DNA of 64,000 bases, from assembly GCF_947503125.1 (NCBI RefSeq), contig NZ_CANNCR010000007.1, positions 1-64,000 of the forward strand, given 5' to 3'. Positions within the stretch are counted from its first letter, which is position 1. Each line of letters opens with the position of its first letter. Shown piece by piece: positions 28,659 through 39,216 of this stretch. Source of the DNA: an uncultured Metabacillus sp. Lineage in GTDB: Bacteria > Bacillota > Bacilli > Bacillales > Bacillaceae. The position numbers and the translations under genes were made by a program. The notes below the pieces were generated by a model. It had not been told where the DNA came from. It searched no databases and saw only the letters and a list, made by a program, of their open reading frames with translations.

Positions 28659-29993
28659 TTATTCTCTTGCTTTTTCCTCATTCTCCTCGTTTCTTTTTCG
28701 ACAATATTCACGTATGTGTGAAATAAAATATAATGAACCTGTTATGACGACTAAATCTTCTTTTTGATCCCGATATTCAGTTATTAGCTGGTCCATCATT
28801 TGCTGCCATGATTCAGAGTAGGATTTTTCTTTAAGCTGACAAGCTGAATAAAGCTCAAATGCCGTTGCAGCCCTTGGAAAATCAAAGGTAGTAAAATGCA
28901 TGGAAGCGGCAATGGTTGATAGTCGCTCAATCATTTGTGCATAATCTTTGTCCTTCAATGCACTAAACAAAATGTGAATGCTGCGATCAGGATAATGTCG
29001 TGTTAATGTTTCAAGCAAACTCTCAATTCCTTCTTTATTATGGGCACCATCAATAATGACTTCTGGATTGTTATATACTAGCTCAAATCTTCCTTTCCAA
29101 GTGGCTCCTTTAAGCCCTTTGCGAAGCTGCTCTTCACTTAATTTCAACTTGTCCATCTTTATCATATAATCAATGACTGAAACAGCTAAAGCTGCATTTT
29201 TGATTTGATGCTCTCCCCTCATTGAGATGACGAGATTTTTATAGGTTGAATACGATGTCTGAAGCGTAAACATTTCTCCTTGCTGATAGAGCTGTTTTGG
29301 AATAATGTTTAGATCTTTCCCTAAGAAATAAATCTCAGACTGCATAGTTTTGGCTACTTCGCTAATTACCGTTTTTGCTTCCTCGTTCTCGACAGCCGTC
29401 ATAACCGGAACACGAGGCTTAATAATTCCTGCTTTCTCTGCCGCAATTTCGGCGATCGTTTCACCTAATATATTCATATGGTCATATCCGATCGTTGTAA
29501 TAACGGATAAAATCGGCTCAATGATGTTTGTGGAATCTAGTCTGCCGCCTAGACCAGTTTCCAATAATAAAAAGTCCGGCTTGTTGTATTTTCCAAAGTA
29601 AAGAAACATCATTGTCGTGATAATTTCAAATTCAGTTGGGCCGCCTAACTCTGTTTTTTCAATTTGTTCAACATAAGGCTTTACTTCATTGGCAAGCTCA
29701 ATCATTTCTTGATCAGATATCGGCTGGCCATTTACACTAATCCGTTCATTAAACGTTTCGATGTATGGCGATGTAAAGCTCCCAACCTTATATTCACCTT
29801 CTACAAGCATGTGCAGCATATATGAAATAGTCGATCCCTTGCCATTTGTACCTGCAACATGTATAGTCGGAATATTCTTTTCTGGATGACCTAGTTCCGC
29901 TAAAAGCCATTCCATTCTTTTTAAACCCGGCTTTATGCCAAATTTTAAGCGTCCATGAATCCAGTTAAGGACATCGGAATATTGCGTAAACAT
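28659..29993 (-). CDS. folC: folylpolyglutamate synthase/dihydrofolate synthase
   Basis: FolC adds glutamate to dihydropteroate and to folates. The 444-residue product has the ATP loop HVAGTNGKGSTISYML, the second Mur-ligase motif LLETGLGGRLDSTN and the C-terminal domain starting at GRFELVYNNPEVIIDGAHN. ATG with GGAGG upstream. It lies 75 nt after valS but a strong terminator separates them, so its own promoter or read-through is needed. Confidence 0.95.
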   Translation of the reverse strand: MFTQYSDVLNWIHGRLKFGIKPGLKRMEWLLAELGHPEKNIPTIHVAGTNGKGSTISYMLHMLVEGEYKVGSFTSPYIETFNERISVNGQPISDQEMIELANEVKPYVEQIEKTELGGPTEFEIITTMMFLYFGKYNKPDFLLLETGLGGRLDSTNIIEPILSVITTIGYDHMNILGETIAEIAAEKAGIIKPRVPVMTAVENEEAKTVISEVAKTMQSEIYFLGKDLNIIPKQLYQQGEMFTLQTSYSTYKNLVISMRGEHQIKNAALAVSVIDYMIKMDKLKLSEEQLRKGLKGATWKGRFELVYNNPEVIIDGAHNKEGIESLLETLTRHYPDRSIHILFSALKDKDYAQMIERLSTIAASMHFTTFDFPRAATAFELYSACQLKEKSYSESWQQMMDQLITEYRDQKEDLVVITGSLYFISHIREYCRKRNEENEEKARE

Positions 29994-30022
29994 AAAACAA
30001 ACCTCCTTTTAGAAAATGATCT

Positions 30023-30058
30023 GAAAAACTCGGGTGAGCTAACCGCGCCACCCGAGTT
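30023..30058 (-). terminator. valS terminator
   Basis: ACTCGGGTG and CACCCGAGT flank a 12-nt loop and are followed by TTTTTC on the minus strand. It lies between valS and folC. Confidence 0.85.
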
Positions 30059-30068
30059 CCCCCTTTTC

Positions 30069-32720
30069 TTATCCTTTTAATTCATTAATTCTTGCTATTA
30101 CAATCTCACGTTTTTCAAGATAATCTTTTTCCTTCGCTTTCTCTTCCTCAATGACTTTTTCTGGAGCTTTCTTTAAAAATCCTTCATTTCCTAATTTTTT
30201 CTGAACGCGTTCTACTTCTTTATCAAGCTTTTCACGCTCTTTTTCTAATCGTTTAATTTCCTCTTCAATATTAATTAATCCTTCAAGAGGTAAAATTATT
30301 TCTGCACCAGTGACTACAGCTGTCATTGATTTTTCAGAAGAGGTAAAATCTGTCGCGATTGTTAATGAGCTTGTGTTGCAGAAGCGTTCAATGTATGCAC
30401 GATTGTTTTCGAGCTGAGTCATTACCTCTTCATCTTTCGCTTTAATTTGCATCTGAATTTGCTTGCTCATTGGCGTATTTACTTCAGAGCGAATATTTCG
30501 GACAGCTCGAATCACTTCGACTAAAAGCTTCATTTCATTTGATGCAGCTGCATCGGTCAGCTCGCTGTTTACAGTTGGCCAAGCCGCTACAGTAATGGAC
30601 TCTCCTTCATGCGGAAGTGATTGCCAAATTTCCTCTGTAATAAATGGCATAAACGGATGTAATAATCTCATTGTGTTATCAAGGACATAACCAAGAATAG
30701 AACGTGTAGTCTTTTTCGCTGCTTCATCTTCTCCATATAATGGGAGCTTAGCCATTTCTATATACCAATCACAGAAATCATCCCAAATGAAATTGTAAAG
30801 CAATCGTCCAACCTCTCCGAACTCATACTTATCAGCAAGCTTTGTAACATTTTCGATGGTTTCATTTAATCTTGTTAAAATCCATTTATCCGCTACAGAT
30901 TTTTCACCAGTTATATCAATTTCCTCATATGTTAAACCATCCATATTCATTAAAGCAAAACGAGAAGCGTTCCAGATTTTATTTGCAAAATTCCATGTAG
31001 ATTCAACTTTTTCATAGCTGAAACGTAAATCCTGTCCTGGTGAGCTTCCTGTTGATAAGAAGAAACGCAGTGAATCAGCACCATATTGATCAATGACTTC
31101 CATCGGATCAACGCCATTGCCAAGTGATTTACTCATTTTACGTCCTTGCTCATCACGTACAAGTCCATGGATTAATACATCTTTAAATGGGCGCTTACCA
31201 GTGAATTCCAGGCCTTGGAAAATCATTCTTGAAACCCAGAAGAAAATAATATCATAACCTGTAACAAGAGCATCTGTAGGATAGTAGCGCTTAAAATCAG
31301 CTGAATCCGTATCAGGCCATCCCATTGTTGAAAACGGCCAAAGCGCTGAACTGAACCATGTATCTAGAACATCCTTATCCTGCTCCCAATTTTCACTATC
31401 GGCCGGCGGTTCATGATTTACATATACTTCTCCGGTTTCTTTATGGTACCAAGCTGGAATCCGATGTCCCCACCATAGCTGACGTGAAATGCACCAATCA
31501 CGGATATTTTCCATCCAGCGTAAGTAAGTTTTTTCAAAACGATCTGGAACAAAATTCACTTTTTCTTCAGCCTTATCCTGAAGCTTAACGGCTTCATCTG
31601 CTAAAGGCTGCATTTTAACAAACCATTGTGTGGATAAATAAGGTTCTACAACTGCACCGCTTCTTTCACTATGTCCAACAGAATGCAAATGCTCTTCAAT
31701 TTTAAACAGCACACCTTGTTCTTGTAGATCTTTTACGATTTGCTTTCTGCATTCAAAACGATCTAGCCCATTGTAGCTACCAGCATTTTTATTCATTGTA
31801 CCGTCTTCATTCATAACAAGAATACGTTCCAGGTTATGACGATTACCAAGTTCAAAGTCATTAGGATCATGTGCCGGCGTAATCTTCACTGCTCCAGAAC
31901 CAAATTCCATATCCACATAATCATCACCGACAATTGGAATTTCTCGGCCAACAATTGGCAAGACAACTTTTTTCCCAATTAAATGCTTATAGCGCTCATC
32001 TTCAGGATGCACAGCTACAGCAGTATCTCCCAGCATGGTTTCAGGACGTGTTGTAGCCACCTCAATTGATCCGCTGCCATCTGCTAATGGATAACGCATA
32101 TGGTAGAAAGCACCTTGAACATCCTTATAAATAACCTCTATATCAGATAAAGCTGTTTTTGTTTGCGGGTCCCAGTTAATAATATATTCACCGCGGTATA
32201 TTAGGCCTTTATTATAAAGAGAAACAAATACCTCTCTTACCGCTTTTGATAAACCTTCATCAAGTGTAAAGCGTTCGCGTGTATAATCTAATCCCAGGCC
32301 TATCTTAGCCCATTGCTCACGAATATGGCCTGCATACTCTTCTTTCCATTTCCATGTTTCTTCAACAAATTTTTCACGACCTAAATCATAACGGGATTTG
32401 CCTTCTTCCCGAAGCTTTGCTTCAACCTTCGCTTGGGTTGCAATTCCTGCATGGTCCATTCCAGGAAGCCATAGTACGTCATAACCCTGCATTCTTTTCA
32501 TCCGCGTAAGAATATCTTGCAGCGTCGTATCCCACGCATGACCTAAATGAAGTTTACCTGTAACGTTTGGCGGCGGAATAACAATCGTATAAGGCTGTTT
32601 TGATTCATCACCTGTCGCTTCGAAATATTTTCCTTCTACCCAAAAGGAATAACGGTTTTTTTCAATTGTATTTGGATCATACTTTGTTGGTAATTCACGC
32701 TGTTGTTCAATCTTTCCCAT
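30069..32720 (-). CDS. valS: valyl-tRNA synthetase
   Basis: Class I synthetase charging tRNA-Val, 883 residues, full length. The HIGH-type motif is [10 protein letters not shown] near residue 57, followed by the editing domain ([18 protein letters not shown]) and the KMSKS loop [14 protein letters not shown]. The C-terminal about 65 residues form the coiled-coil arm ([20 protein letters not shown]). A Val T-box riboswitch lies in its leader at 32785-33030. Confidence 0.97.
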   Translation of the reverse strand: MGKIEQQRELPTKYDPNTIEKNRYSFWVEGKYFEATGDESKQPYTIVIPPPNVTGKLHLGHAWDTTLQDILTRMKRMQGYDVLWLPGMDHAGIATQAKVEAKLREEGKSRYDLGREKFVEETWKWKEEYAGHIREQWAKIGLGLDYTRERFTLDEGLSKAVREVFVSLYNKGLIYRGEYIINWDPQTKTALSDIEVIYKDVQGAFYHMRYPLADGSGSIEVATTRPETMLGDTAVAVHPEDERYKHLIGKKVVLPIVGREIPIVGDDYVDMEFGSGAVKITPAHDPNDFELGNRHNLERILVMNEDGTMNKNAGSYNGLDRFECRKQIVKDLQEQGVLFKIEEHLHSVGHSERSGAVVEPYLSTQWFVKMQPLADEAVKLQDKAEEKVNFVPDRFEKTYLRWMENIRDWCISRQLWWGHRIPAWYHKETGEVYVNHEPPADSENWEQDKDVLDTWFSSALWPFSTMGWPDTDSADFKRYYPTDALVTGYDIIFFWVSRMIFQGLEFTGKRPFKDVLIHGLVRDEQGRKMSKSLGNGVDPMEVIDQYGADSLRFFLSTGSSPGQDLRFSYEKVESTWNFANKIWNASRFALMNMDGLTYEEIDITGEKSVADKWILTRLNETIENVTKLADKYEFGEVGRLLYNFIWDDFCDWYIEMAKLPLYGEDEAAKKTTRSILGYVLDNTMRLLHPFMPFITEEIWQSLPHEGESITVAAWPTVNSELTDAAASNEMKLLVEVIRAVRNIRSEVNTPMSKQIQMQIKAKDEEVMTQLENNRAYIERFCNTSSLTIATDFTSSEKSMTAVVTGAEIILPLEGLINIEEEIKRLEKEREKLDKEVERVQKKLGNEGFLKKAPEKVIEEEKAKEKDYLEKREIVIARINELKG

Positions 32721-32784
32721 CTTAATAGTTTCCTCCTTTATCTACCTGCTAAATTTCATAAGCAATATAAAAACTTATGTACAA

Positions 32785-33030
32785 AATAAAAACTCCTTCC
32801 ATCCACTAAAAGGACGAAAGGAGAATAATTTCGCGGTACCACCTTTTTTCACAAACTAAAGCATTAGTCTATGCACTTAAAAATGATAACGGTCTGCACC
32901 GGCTTCTCCTACTCCATTCAAAGAAGCAACTCCTGGGCGACCTTCCAATGCATCTACATAAGAAATCTTTCAGCAAATGATTTCTCTCTCTGTAAAGAGA
33001 TCGCAATTGTACTCTTCCCAATCAACGTTT
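32785..33030 (-). promoter_or_regulatory. T-box riboswitch controlling valS (Val, GUC specifier)
   Basis: On the minus strand the leader has a stem I with an AGTA motif (GAAGAGTA), an apical AGAGAGAGAAATC-type region and a 3' side reading GGAAGGTCGCCC. The basal pairing GGG/CCC and the upper pairing CAAT..GC/GC..ATTG put GUC, a valine codon, in the specifier loop at 32939-32941. The T-box core AGGTGGTACCGCGA is at 32831-32844. It is followed by the terminator hairpin at 32789-32823 (CTCCTT and AAGGAG, then TTTTTATTTTG). Uncharged tRNA-Val should favour the antiterminator and raise valS expression. Confidence 0.9.
32789..32823 (-). terminator. T-box terminator hairpin of valS leader
   Basis: CTCCTT and AAGGAG flank the stem on the minus strand, followed by TTTTTATTTTG. 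It competes with the antiterminator formed by the adjacent T-box sequence. Confidence 0.8.
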
Positions 33031-33268
33031 CACCTGTTATGAAATTGATCTATTCTATATTACTAAAAAATTCTTTTTTCCGTCAATATCTTCGCCAATT
33101 TTCCGTATTTATATACGGGCACCTATCACTAGTGTTTTGCATAAGATGTTAATACGTCAATATTCCTGCAAGCAGAAGCTAAATACTTTCTCATTGTTTA
33201 TGTGTTGAGAAGGATCACAGCTTAAGAATGGTTTATTTTATGGCAGATAATGGAGGAGGAGTTGTGAT

Positions 33269-33460
33269 ATGAAGCGGAGGTATAACCCTTACACCCTTCC
33301 GCCATGGGTAAGACAAATACGAGATGTCGGCATCCAAATTATTATTCCATTAACAATTTTCCAAGGTATTCGTACTGTATTCTTTCCAACATCCTTTGAT
33401 GTATTATTACTAGCTCTTTTAATCTTTTTAGCTATTGCTTTTCGTTATGATTGGATATGA
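33269..33460 (+). CDS. small membrane protein, unknown function
   Basis: A 63-residue protein starting MKRRYNPYTLPPWVRQIRDVG, with a positively charged N-terminus and one or two hydrophobic helices (IIIPLTIFQGIRTVF and SFDVLLLALLIFLAIAF). The ribosome-binding site GGAGGAGG is strong. I do not know its function. It lies between the divergent valS and the convergent ysxE, whose terminator it shares. Confidence 0.7.
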   Translation: MKRRYNPYTLPPWVRQIRDVGIQIIIPLTIFQGIRTVFFPTSFDVLLLALLIFLAIAFRYDWI

Positions 33461-33514
33461 TATCCTTGAATAACACAATATGCTAAACGCTCCTACTTTT
33501 CCACAAAAATTAAT

Positions 33515-33552
33515 AAAAATGAGGCTGACACTTTGTCGCCTCATTCGTTTTT
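33515..33552. terminator. bidirectional terminator of ysxE and small membrane gene
   Basis: AATGAGGC and GCCTCATT enclose an inner stem GACA/TGTC. The minus strand runs into TTTTTATT, and the + strand into CGTTTTTT. It separates two convergent genes. Confidence 0.85.
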
Positions 33553-34580
33553 TACTCAGATGCCTCTGCTTGCATTTTCTTCTTCTCTTCTACTTCTGAT
33601 ATGTTCATGACGATGTATTCTATATTTTTAAAATGCCAATATGCTTTAACTAATTGTCTGTTCTTTTCCAGCTCAGATTCGGTTTTGTCTCTATTGACAA
33701 AGCTTTCAATGATACGGCATATCCGATCGGGAAAGGCAAGATAACTTAAAAATAATAGCATTTCCTCTTCTTTATACGGGTAAATTTTTTGATACGTATA
33801 AAACCAGTTTACACAATCATTACATTGGGTCGGATATGATGAGGCTGTTCGATTCATGAATAAGAGGAAGTCATCAATTGGTGCAGCATATTTAGCCTTT
33901 TCAAAGTTTGTTAGATAGCCGGTTCCTTGATCATCATATAAAAAATGGTGAGAGGATATTTTCCCATGAACTAATACAATTCTTCCTTTTTCCTTTCCCT
34001 CCATCGCTTCCGACCATTCTTGCAGCTTCTTTTTAGAGAAATCGATCGCACGGCTTACCTCAATAAAATAGGTGACAGCTTGTAGTTCAAAAGGTGATAG
34101 ATATAATCTTCGCTCACATTGGTCAACATATTTTTCGTACAGAAGTTTCATCCTTTCCCAGCGCTGCGATAATGCTTCATAATGTTTAGCTGCTTCTTGA
34201 CCATTTAGTTGCACTTCCCTTTCAGTATGGCTATGCATTTTAGCGATTTCTTTAAATAAGTATTGATGTCGTGCATCCAGCTCATCCTCTGGTTCATTAG
34301 CCAACCAAGGCATCATATAATAATATTCCTTGTTATTTTGAGTAATGAACTGCTGTTGTCTATTCTTTACAATTGGAACATAACTTTTATAACCTTGTTG
34401 GCTTAAGATTTTAAAAGAATCAACAAAAGCAGGATTGAATTGTTTTGGAAGCTTTTTCAAAACATATGTCCCTGTATCTGTATATACCTTTATTGTTTTA
34501 CGGCTTATATCTTCTATATATTCAGCACGAATATCATAATTCATTAAAAGCGGCCTTAATTCTTGAACTTGTATAGCCAA
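33552..34580 (-). CDS. ysxE: YsxE, CotS-like spore coat protein (kinase-like fold)
   Basis: Coat protein of the CotS/YsxE group with an aminoglycoside phosphotransferase-like fold, co-expressed with spoVID under sigma-E in B. subtilis. From the TTG at 34580 (GAGGTG eight bases upstream) the product is 342 residues, close to B. subtilis YsxE; the longer frame to 34658 has no site. Kinase-like pieces are KVYTDTGTYVLKKLP and VLVHGKISSHHFLYDDQGTGYLTNFEKAK, where LVHGKISSHHF replaces the usual HGDxxxxN catalytic loop, so activity as a kinase is doubtful. 163 nt downstream of spoVID. Confidence 0.86.
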   Translation of the reverse strand: MAIQVQELRPLLMNYDIRAEYIEDISRKTIKVYTDTGTYVLKKLPKQFNPAFVDSFKILSQQGYKSYVPIVKNRQQQFITQNNKEYYYMMPWLANEPEDELDARHQYLFKEIAKMHSHTEREVQLNGQEAAKHYEALSQRWERMKLLYEKYVDQCERRLYLSPFELQAVTYFIEVSRAIDFSKKKLQEWSEAMEGKEKGRIVLVHGKISSHHFLYDDQGTGYLTNFEKAKYAAPIDDFLLFMNRTASSYPTQCNDCVNWFYTYQKIYPYKEEEMLLFLSYLAFPDRICRIIESFVNRDKTESELEKNRQLVKAYWHFKNIEYIVMNISEVEEKKKMQAEASE

Positions 34581-34743
34581 TGATTGACACCTCAAATCCT
34601 CTAATGAGAAATTGAAAAAAACAGCTGAGGTAAATGTAGCCCCATGCTGTTTCTTCAAGTATTTTACAGGATCCCTTAATTCCTAACTTTAGTTGCAATT
34701 CAATTAGGGATCAATACAAGGAATAGATCTAAATCACTTACGA

Positions 34744-35910
34744 TTATTTACTTGTTGAATAGGCAGGGATGTAAAGAATTTGTCCTTCATAAACATCTTG
34801 ATCCGCATGAAAATCATTAACTCTCATAAGCTGTTGAACAGTAATCTCATATCGTTCACAGATCAGATCTATTGTATCTCCCTGCTGAACAATACACATT
34901 TTCACTCGTGAGAAATCCTCATCATCTTCGCGGGCAAAAAGACTTGTTAAATAATGTGCATCCTTTGGATTGCTTTCTTCTTCTCTTTTTTCTTCAGCTT
35001 CCTCTTGAATTTCTTCGTTTTCAACATTTTCTGCTTTAGAGAACAAGGAATATTGAATCTCAGGCGGTCCATCTGTTACCTCTTCTATCTCTTCTTGTTT
35101 CCTTACCTCAACAATGAATGGGTCATAAATGTCTTCTTCCTGAATATCTTCTGCCTGGCTGCTATACAATTCTTCGCTCTCTTCTTGTCTCGGAATGGAA
35201 GCGGCAATACTTTCTTTTTCTTCCTCTTTATCCTCTGTTTCCAATTGACCTATCGGCTCTACTTGATCCAAAGACAATTTGTCCACGTCTTTCTCAGCAG
35301 ATTCATGTTCCTGATATAATGATGAAAAAGGATTTGAAGGTCTTTGCTCAAATGGCAGCGGTGAAGGTTGGCTGTCATATTCAAAGGTTTCTTCTTGTTG
35401 TTCCCCTCTGTAAAGCGGTTCTAATTCCTCTTCTTCCCTGCTTTCCACTTCATCGGCAACCTGTTGTTGGGACTGCTTATTTGTAATGCCGCCAATCGAT
35501 AAGTCAGCAACTAATTTTAAACATTTTAACTCTGGAAGCTCATAATCAAATGAATCAATGGCCACATATACTTCATCTAAATTTTCGATTCTGTTGCTTG
35601 GAATCGTGATATCTACCGGAAAACGGTGATTTAATATGCTTATACCATCTTCACGTGTAGAAACTTCATTTACATAACGTACATTAGCATATTCATATTG
35701 GTCTTTTTGGTCTTCCACCTTTGCTTCATTATCTATTTTGTATTCACCGGAAAGTTGAAGTGCACCTCTAATGGAAATATACTGATCATGCTCATGAATT
35801 GTGATATCAGGCTCTAATGAAATTGTTAAAAGTTCAAATACTTCCTGTCCTTTTTGAAACCAGACTGATTCTTCTACAGAAAAACGTAATTGTTCTTGAT
35901 CCTGTGGCAA
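34744..35910 (-). CDS. spoVID: SpoVID, spore coat morphogenetic protein
   Basis: SpoVID drives coat encasement and binds SafA and SpoIVA. The 388-residue product has a conserved N-terminal domain (1-about 130, beginning RFSVEESVWFQKGQ), a very acidic Glu-rich low-complexity middle (about 140-330) and a C-terminal LysM domain (about 338-385, VQQGDTIDLICERYEITVQQ). The plan matches B. subtilis SpoVID, and its position upstream of ysxE is conserved. SafA is encoded at 2.5 kb in this window. Confidence 0.93.
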   Translation of the reverse strand: MPQDQEQLRFSVEESVWFQKGQEVFELLTISLEPDITIHEHDQYISIRGALQLSGEYKIDNEAKVEDQKDQYEYANVRYVNEVSTREDGISILNHRFPVDITIPSNRIENLDEVYVAIDSFDYELPELKCLKLVADLSIGGITNKQSQQQVADEVESREEEELEPLYRGEQQEETFEYDSQPSPLPFEQRPSNPFSSLYQEHESAEKDVDKLSLDQVEPIGQLETEDKEEEKESIAASIPRQEESEELYSSQAEDIQEEDIYDPFIVEVRKQEEIEEVTDGPPEIQYSLFSKAENVENEEIQEEAEEKREEESNPKDAHYLTSLFAREDDEDFSRVKMCIVQQGDTIDLICERYEITVQQLMRVNDFHADQDVYEGQILYIPAYSTSK

Positions 35911-36062
35911 AGATATTTCCTCCTTTCAAATAGCCTAACAAATTACTATGACATTACAGATGTATGTGGAAAGGAAGGAAAATATGATAAGTTTCTTTGC
36001 AGACTTATCCAAAGGATCAAGCATTCGCCATTCCCTAAGCTTCTATTTTAAATTCTATATTA

Positions 36063-36095
36063 AAAGGCCTAACACAATGTGCTAGACCCTTTTTC
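36063..36095 (-). terminator. hemL terminator
   Basis: AAAAGG and CCTTTT form the outer stem with an imperfect inner CTA..TAG and CAC/GTG pairing. It lies directly after the hemL stop codon and ends the hem operon. Confidence 0.65.
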
Positions 36096-36098
36096 ATC

Positions 36099-37385
36099 TT
36101 ATTTTAATGCAGCAAATGCTTTTTTAGCTGCCTCGATTGTATAATCAATGTCCTCATCACTATGTGCGGTTGATAAGAATAAGCCTTCAAACTGTGAAGG
36201 CGGGAGAAATACTCCCTCATTTGCCATGCTTCGATAATAGCTGGCAAAATACTCAAGATTAGATGTTTTTGCTTTTTCATAGTTTGTAACAGGTTCGTTC
36301 GTAAAGAAGAAACCAATCATGGATCCGGCGCGATTGATCGTATGAGGAATTTCATATTCTTTGGCAGCCTCGGATAATCCCGATTCAAGGCGGTCTGCTT
36401 TTCGTTTAAATTCTTTGTAGGAATCTCTTGTTAACAGCTTTAATGTTTCATATCCAGCCGTCATAGCCAAAGGATTTCCTGACAAGGTACCAGCTTGATA
36501 AATTGGACCGCTCGGTGCAATTTGCTGCATGATTTCGGTTTTACCTCCGTATGCTCCTACTGGCAATCCTCCACCTATTACTTTTCCTAAGCATGTTAAA
36601 TCAGGTGTAACACCAAAATAGTCCTGTGCACAGCCATAATCAACACGGAAGCCTGTCATGACTTCATCAAAAATAAGCAGAGCACCTGCTTGCTCTGTCA
36701 CTTCACGCAAGCCCTCTAAAAATCCTGGCTGAGGCGGAACAACTCCCATGTTTCCGGCAACAGGCTCAACGATCACACCAGCAATATCTTCTCCAAATTG
36801 TTTGAATGCATACCGAACGCTATCAAGGTCATTATAAGGAACCGTAATCGTATTTTTCGCAACGCCTTCGGGAACACCAGGACTGTCCGGTAATCCTAAT
36901 GTTGCCACTCCAGACCCAGCTTTTATTAATAAAGAATCGCCATGGCCGTGGTAACAGCCTTCAAATTTTAGAATTTTATTACGGCCGGTATACCCGCGAG
37001 CTAAGCGTAAGGCACTCATCGTTGCCTCAGTGCCAGAGCTTACCATTCTCACAATTTCAATTGAAGGGACTCGTTCAATAACAAGCTTGGCTAATTCATT
37101 TTCGATTAATGTCGGCGCCCCAAAACTTGTCCCAGATTCAACGACCTTTTTAATGGCTTCGACCACTGTGTCATGTGAATGACCATGAATGAGAGGTCCC
37201 CATGATAAGACATAATCAATATATTCATTTCCATCAATATCGAAAATTTTCGAGCCTTTCCCGCGTTCCATGAAAATCGGATTCATCCCTACAGATTTAA
37301 AAGCACGAACAGGGCTGTTAACTCCTCCCGGCATTAATGTTAATGCCTCTTCGAATGCCTTTTCACTCTTTGCATAGCTTTTCAT
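36099..37385 (-). CDS. hemL: glutamate-1-semialdehyde 2,1-aminomutase
   Basis: PLP enzyme converting glutamate-1-semialdehyde to 5-aminolevulinate, second step of the C5 pathway. The 428-residue product has the PLP lysine in [16 protein letters not shown] and other family motifs such as [13 protein letters not shown] and [13 protein letters not shown]. It is last in the hemAXCDBL operon, 46 nt after hemB, with a plain ribosome-binding site. Confidence 0.97.
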   Translation of the reverse strand: MKSYAKSEKAFEEALTLMPGGVNSPVRAFKSVGMNPIFMERGKGSKIFDIDGNEYIDYVLSWGPLIHGHSHDTVVEAIKKVVESGTSFGAPTLIENELAKLVIERVPSIEIVRMVSSGTEATMSALRLARGYTGRNKILKFEGCYHGHGDSLLIKAGSGVATLGLPDSPGVPEGVAKNTITVPYNDLDSVRYAFKQFGEDIAGVIVEPVAGNMGVVPPQPGFLEGLREVTEQAGALLIFDEVMTGFRVDYGCAQDYFGVTPDLTCLGKVIGGGLPVGAYGGKTEIMQQIAPSGPIYQAGTLSGNPLAMTAGYETLKLLTRDSYKEFKRKADRLESGLSEAAKEYEIPHTINRAGSMIGFFFTNEPVTNYEKAKTSNLEYFASYYRSMANEGVFLPPSQFEGLFLSTAHSDEDIDYTIEAAKKAFAALK

Positions 37386-37431
37386 TTTTATTCCCCTTTC
37401 TCACTGACGATTGAAGTAATCAGTATTTATA

Positions 37432-38418
37432 TTATTGATCTTCCTTTAACCAGCGAGCAACATCTTTTGCAAAGTAAGTAATCACTAGATCCACACCCGC
37501 ACGCTTCATGCCAACTAGCATTTCCATGACAATTGCTTTTTCATCGACCCAGCCGTTTTGTGCTGCTGCCTTAATCATTGAGTACTCACCGCTAACGTTA
37601 TAAGCAACAAGCGGTACATTAAAATGATCTTTCATATCACGGATAATGTCTAAATAAGCAAGCGCCGGCTTTACAATTAAAAAGTCTGCCCCTTCTTCTA
37701 GATCTGACTGGGCTTCTCTAAAGGCTTCCTCTCGATTTGCAGGGTCCATTTGATAGGTTTTACGGTCACCGAATTGCGGTGTACTTTGTGCGGCATCACG
37801 AAATGGTCCATAAAATGCGCTGGCATATTTTACTGCATACGACATAATCGGAATATGCTCAAAACCAGCCTCATCCAAGCCATGACGAATGGCGGCAACA
37901 AAACCGTCCATCATATTTGAAGGTGCTATGATATCTGCTCCAGCCTTAGCTTGACTTACAGCAGTGCGTGCCAATAAATCAAGTGTTGGATCATTCAGAA
38001 TCTGTCCATTTTCAACAATTCCACAGTGTCCATGGTCGGTATATTCACAAAGACAAGTATCTGCAACAACAAGCAGCTCTGGGAAAGCTTCCTTCACCTG
38101 TCTTGTTGCTCGTTGAACAATACCGTGGTCATGATATGCCTGGGTACCTGTCTCATCCTTCTGTTCTTGTTCAGGTACTCCAAATAAGATGACCGACTTA
38201 ATGCCTAACGAAACAACCTCTTCTATTTCTTGATTTAATAAATCTAATGATAAATGAAAAACACCTGGCATCGAAGGGACTTCATTTTTTATATTTTCTC
38301 CTTCCACCACAAAAATCGGATAAATAAAATCCTCTACTCTTACATGGTTTTCTCGTAACATCGCCCGCATATTTGCACTTGAGCGCAGGCGGCGATGTCT
38401 TGCAAATTGAATGTTCAT
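37432..38418 (-). CDS. hemB: delta-aminolevulinic acid dehydratase (porphobilinogen synthase)
   Basis: Condenses two 5-aminolevulinate molecules to porphobilinogen. The 328-residue product carries the catalytic-site lysines Lys197 ([13 protein letters not shown]) and Lys250 ([10 protein letters not shown]). Cys122, Cys124 and Cys132 ([15 protein letters not shown]) form the zinc site, so this is the zinc-dependent form. It abuts hemD with no gap. Confidence 0.97.
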   Translation of the reverse strand: MNIQFARHRRLRSSANMRAMLRENHVRVEDFIYPIFVVEGENIKNEVPSMPGVFHLSLDLLNQEIEEVVSLGIKSVILFGVPEQEQKDETGTQAYHDHGIVQRATRQVKEAFPELLVVADTCLCEYTDHGHCGIVENGQILNDPTLDLLARTAVSQAKAGADIIAPSNMMDGFVAAIRHGLDEAGFEHIPIMSYAVKYASAFYGPFRDAAQSTPQFGDRKTYQMDPANREEAFREAQSDLEEGADFLIVKPALAYLDIIRDMKDHFNVPLVAYNVSGEYSMIKAAAQNGWVDEKAIVMEMLVGMKRAGVDLVITYFAKDVARWLKEDQ

Positions 38419-39216
38419 TTATAAACCCTCCTTACTCATTTCATGCTCAATCATGAGCTTTACCATTGCATCAATTGTATAAGAATGAGGCATAATCCCA
38501 TTGTAGCCATAATCATTTAACTTATCATTTGTAATTGGACCTATACAAACAAATACAACTTTCCTTAAATTATCTTGCAGTTCTTTTTGATTTAAAACCT
38601 TCATAAAGCTGTCAACGGTTGAGGAGCTGGTAAAGGTAATAAAATCTAGTTCATCTTGTTGAAGGTATTTTATCAGTTTTTCTGCTTCATCCATCTTATG
38701 TATCGTTTCATAAACAACGAGATCTGTCACAGAAAAACCCTTTTGCTTTAATTCCGTCACAAGTGTAGGACGGGCAAGATTCCCGCGGATTGCCAAAATT
38801 CTTGAATGTTCCGGCAAGTTTTTCGATAAACTTTCCGCTAATTTTTCTGCAACAAATTCTTCTGGTATAATGGAAACTCGCAAACCTAGTTTTTCCATTT
38901 GTTTACTCGTTTTACTGCCAACTGAAGCGGCAATTAAATGACTTAGGGTCGAATATGAAACATTGAATTTATCTAAATAGCTTTTAAAAAAAGAAACGCC
39001 ATTCGCACTTGTGAACACAATACAATCGTAGTTTTTCAAATGTAAAATGGTCGTTTTGATCATTTGCTCCTGCTTATCATTTGCTCTAATCTCCAGCAGC
39101 GGGGCAGGTATTGCGATCCCGCCTGCCGCTTCAATTTTGTCAATAAATTCTTGGACTTGAGCTTTTGCACGTGTAATTAGTACACGTTTCCCCTGCAATG
39201 GAAGGCGATCGGCCAT
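38419..39216 (-). CDS. hemD: uroporphyrinogen-III synthase
   Basis: Closes and inverts hydroxymethylbilane to uroporphyrinogen III. The 265-residue product is weakly conserved as usual for HemD but shows the typical KRVLITRAKAQ start, DCIVFTSANGVSFF and DFITFTSSSTVDSF. Encoded between hemC and hemB, overlapping the hemC stop by one base. Family assignment rests on these motifs and operon position. Confidence 0.94.
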   Translation of the reverse strand: MADRLPLQGKRVLITRAKAQVQEFIDKIEAAGGIAIPAPLLEIRANDKQEQMIKTTILHLKNYDCIVFTSANGVSFFKSYLDKFNVSYSTLSHLIAASVGSKTSKQMEKLGLRVSIIPEEFVAEKLAESLSKNLPEHSRILAIRGNLARPTLVTELKQKGFSVTDLVVYETIHKMDEAEKLIKYLQQDELDFITFTSSSTVDSFMKVLNQKELQDNLRKVVFVCIGPITNDKLNDYGYNGIMPHSYTIDAMVKLMIEHEMSKEGL

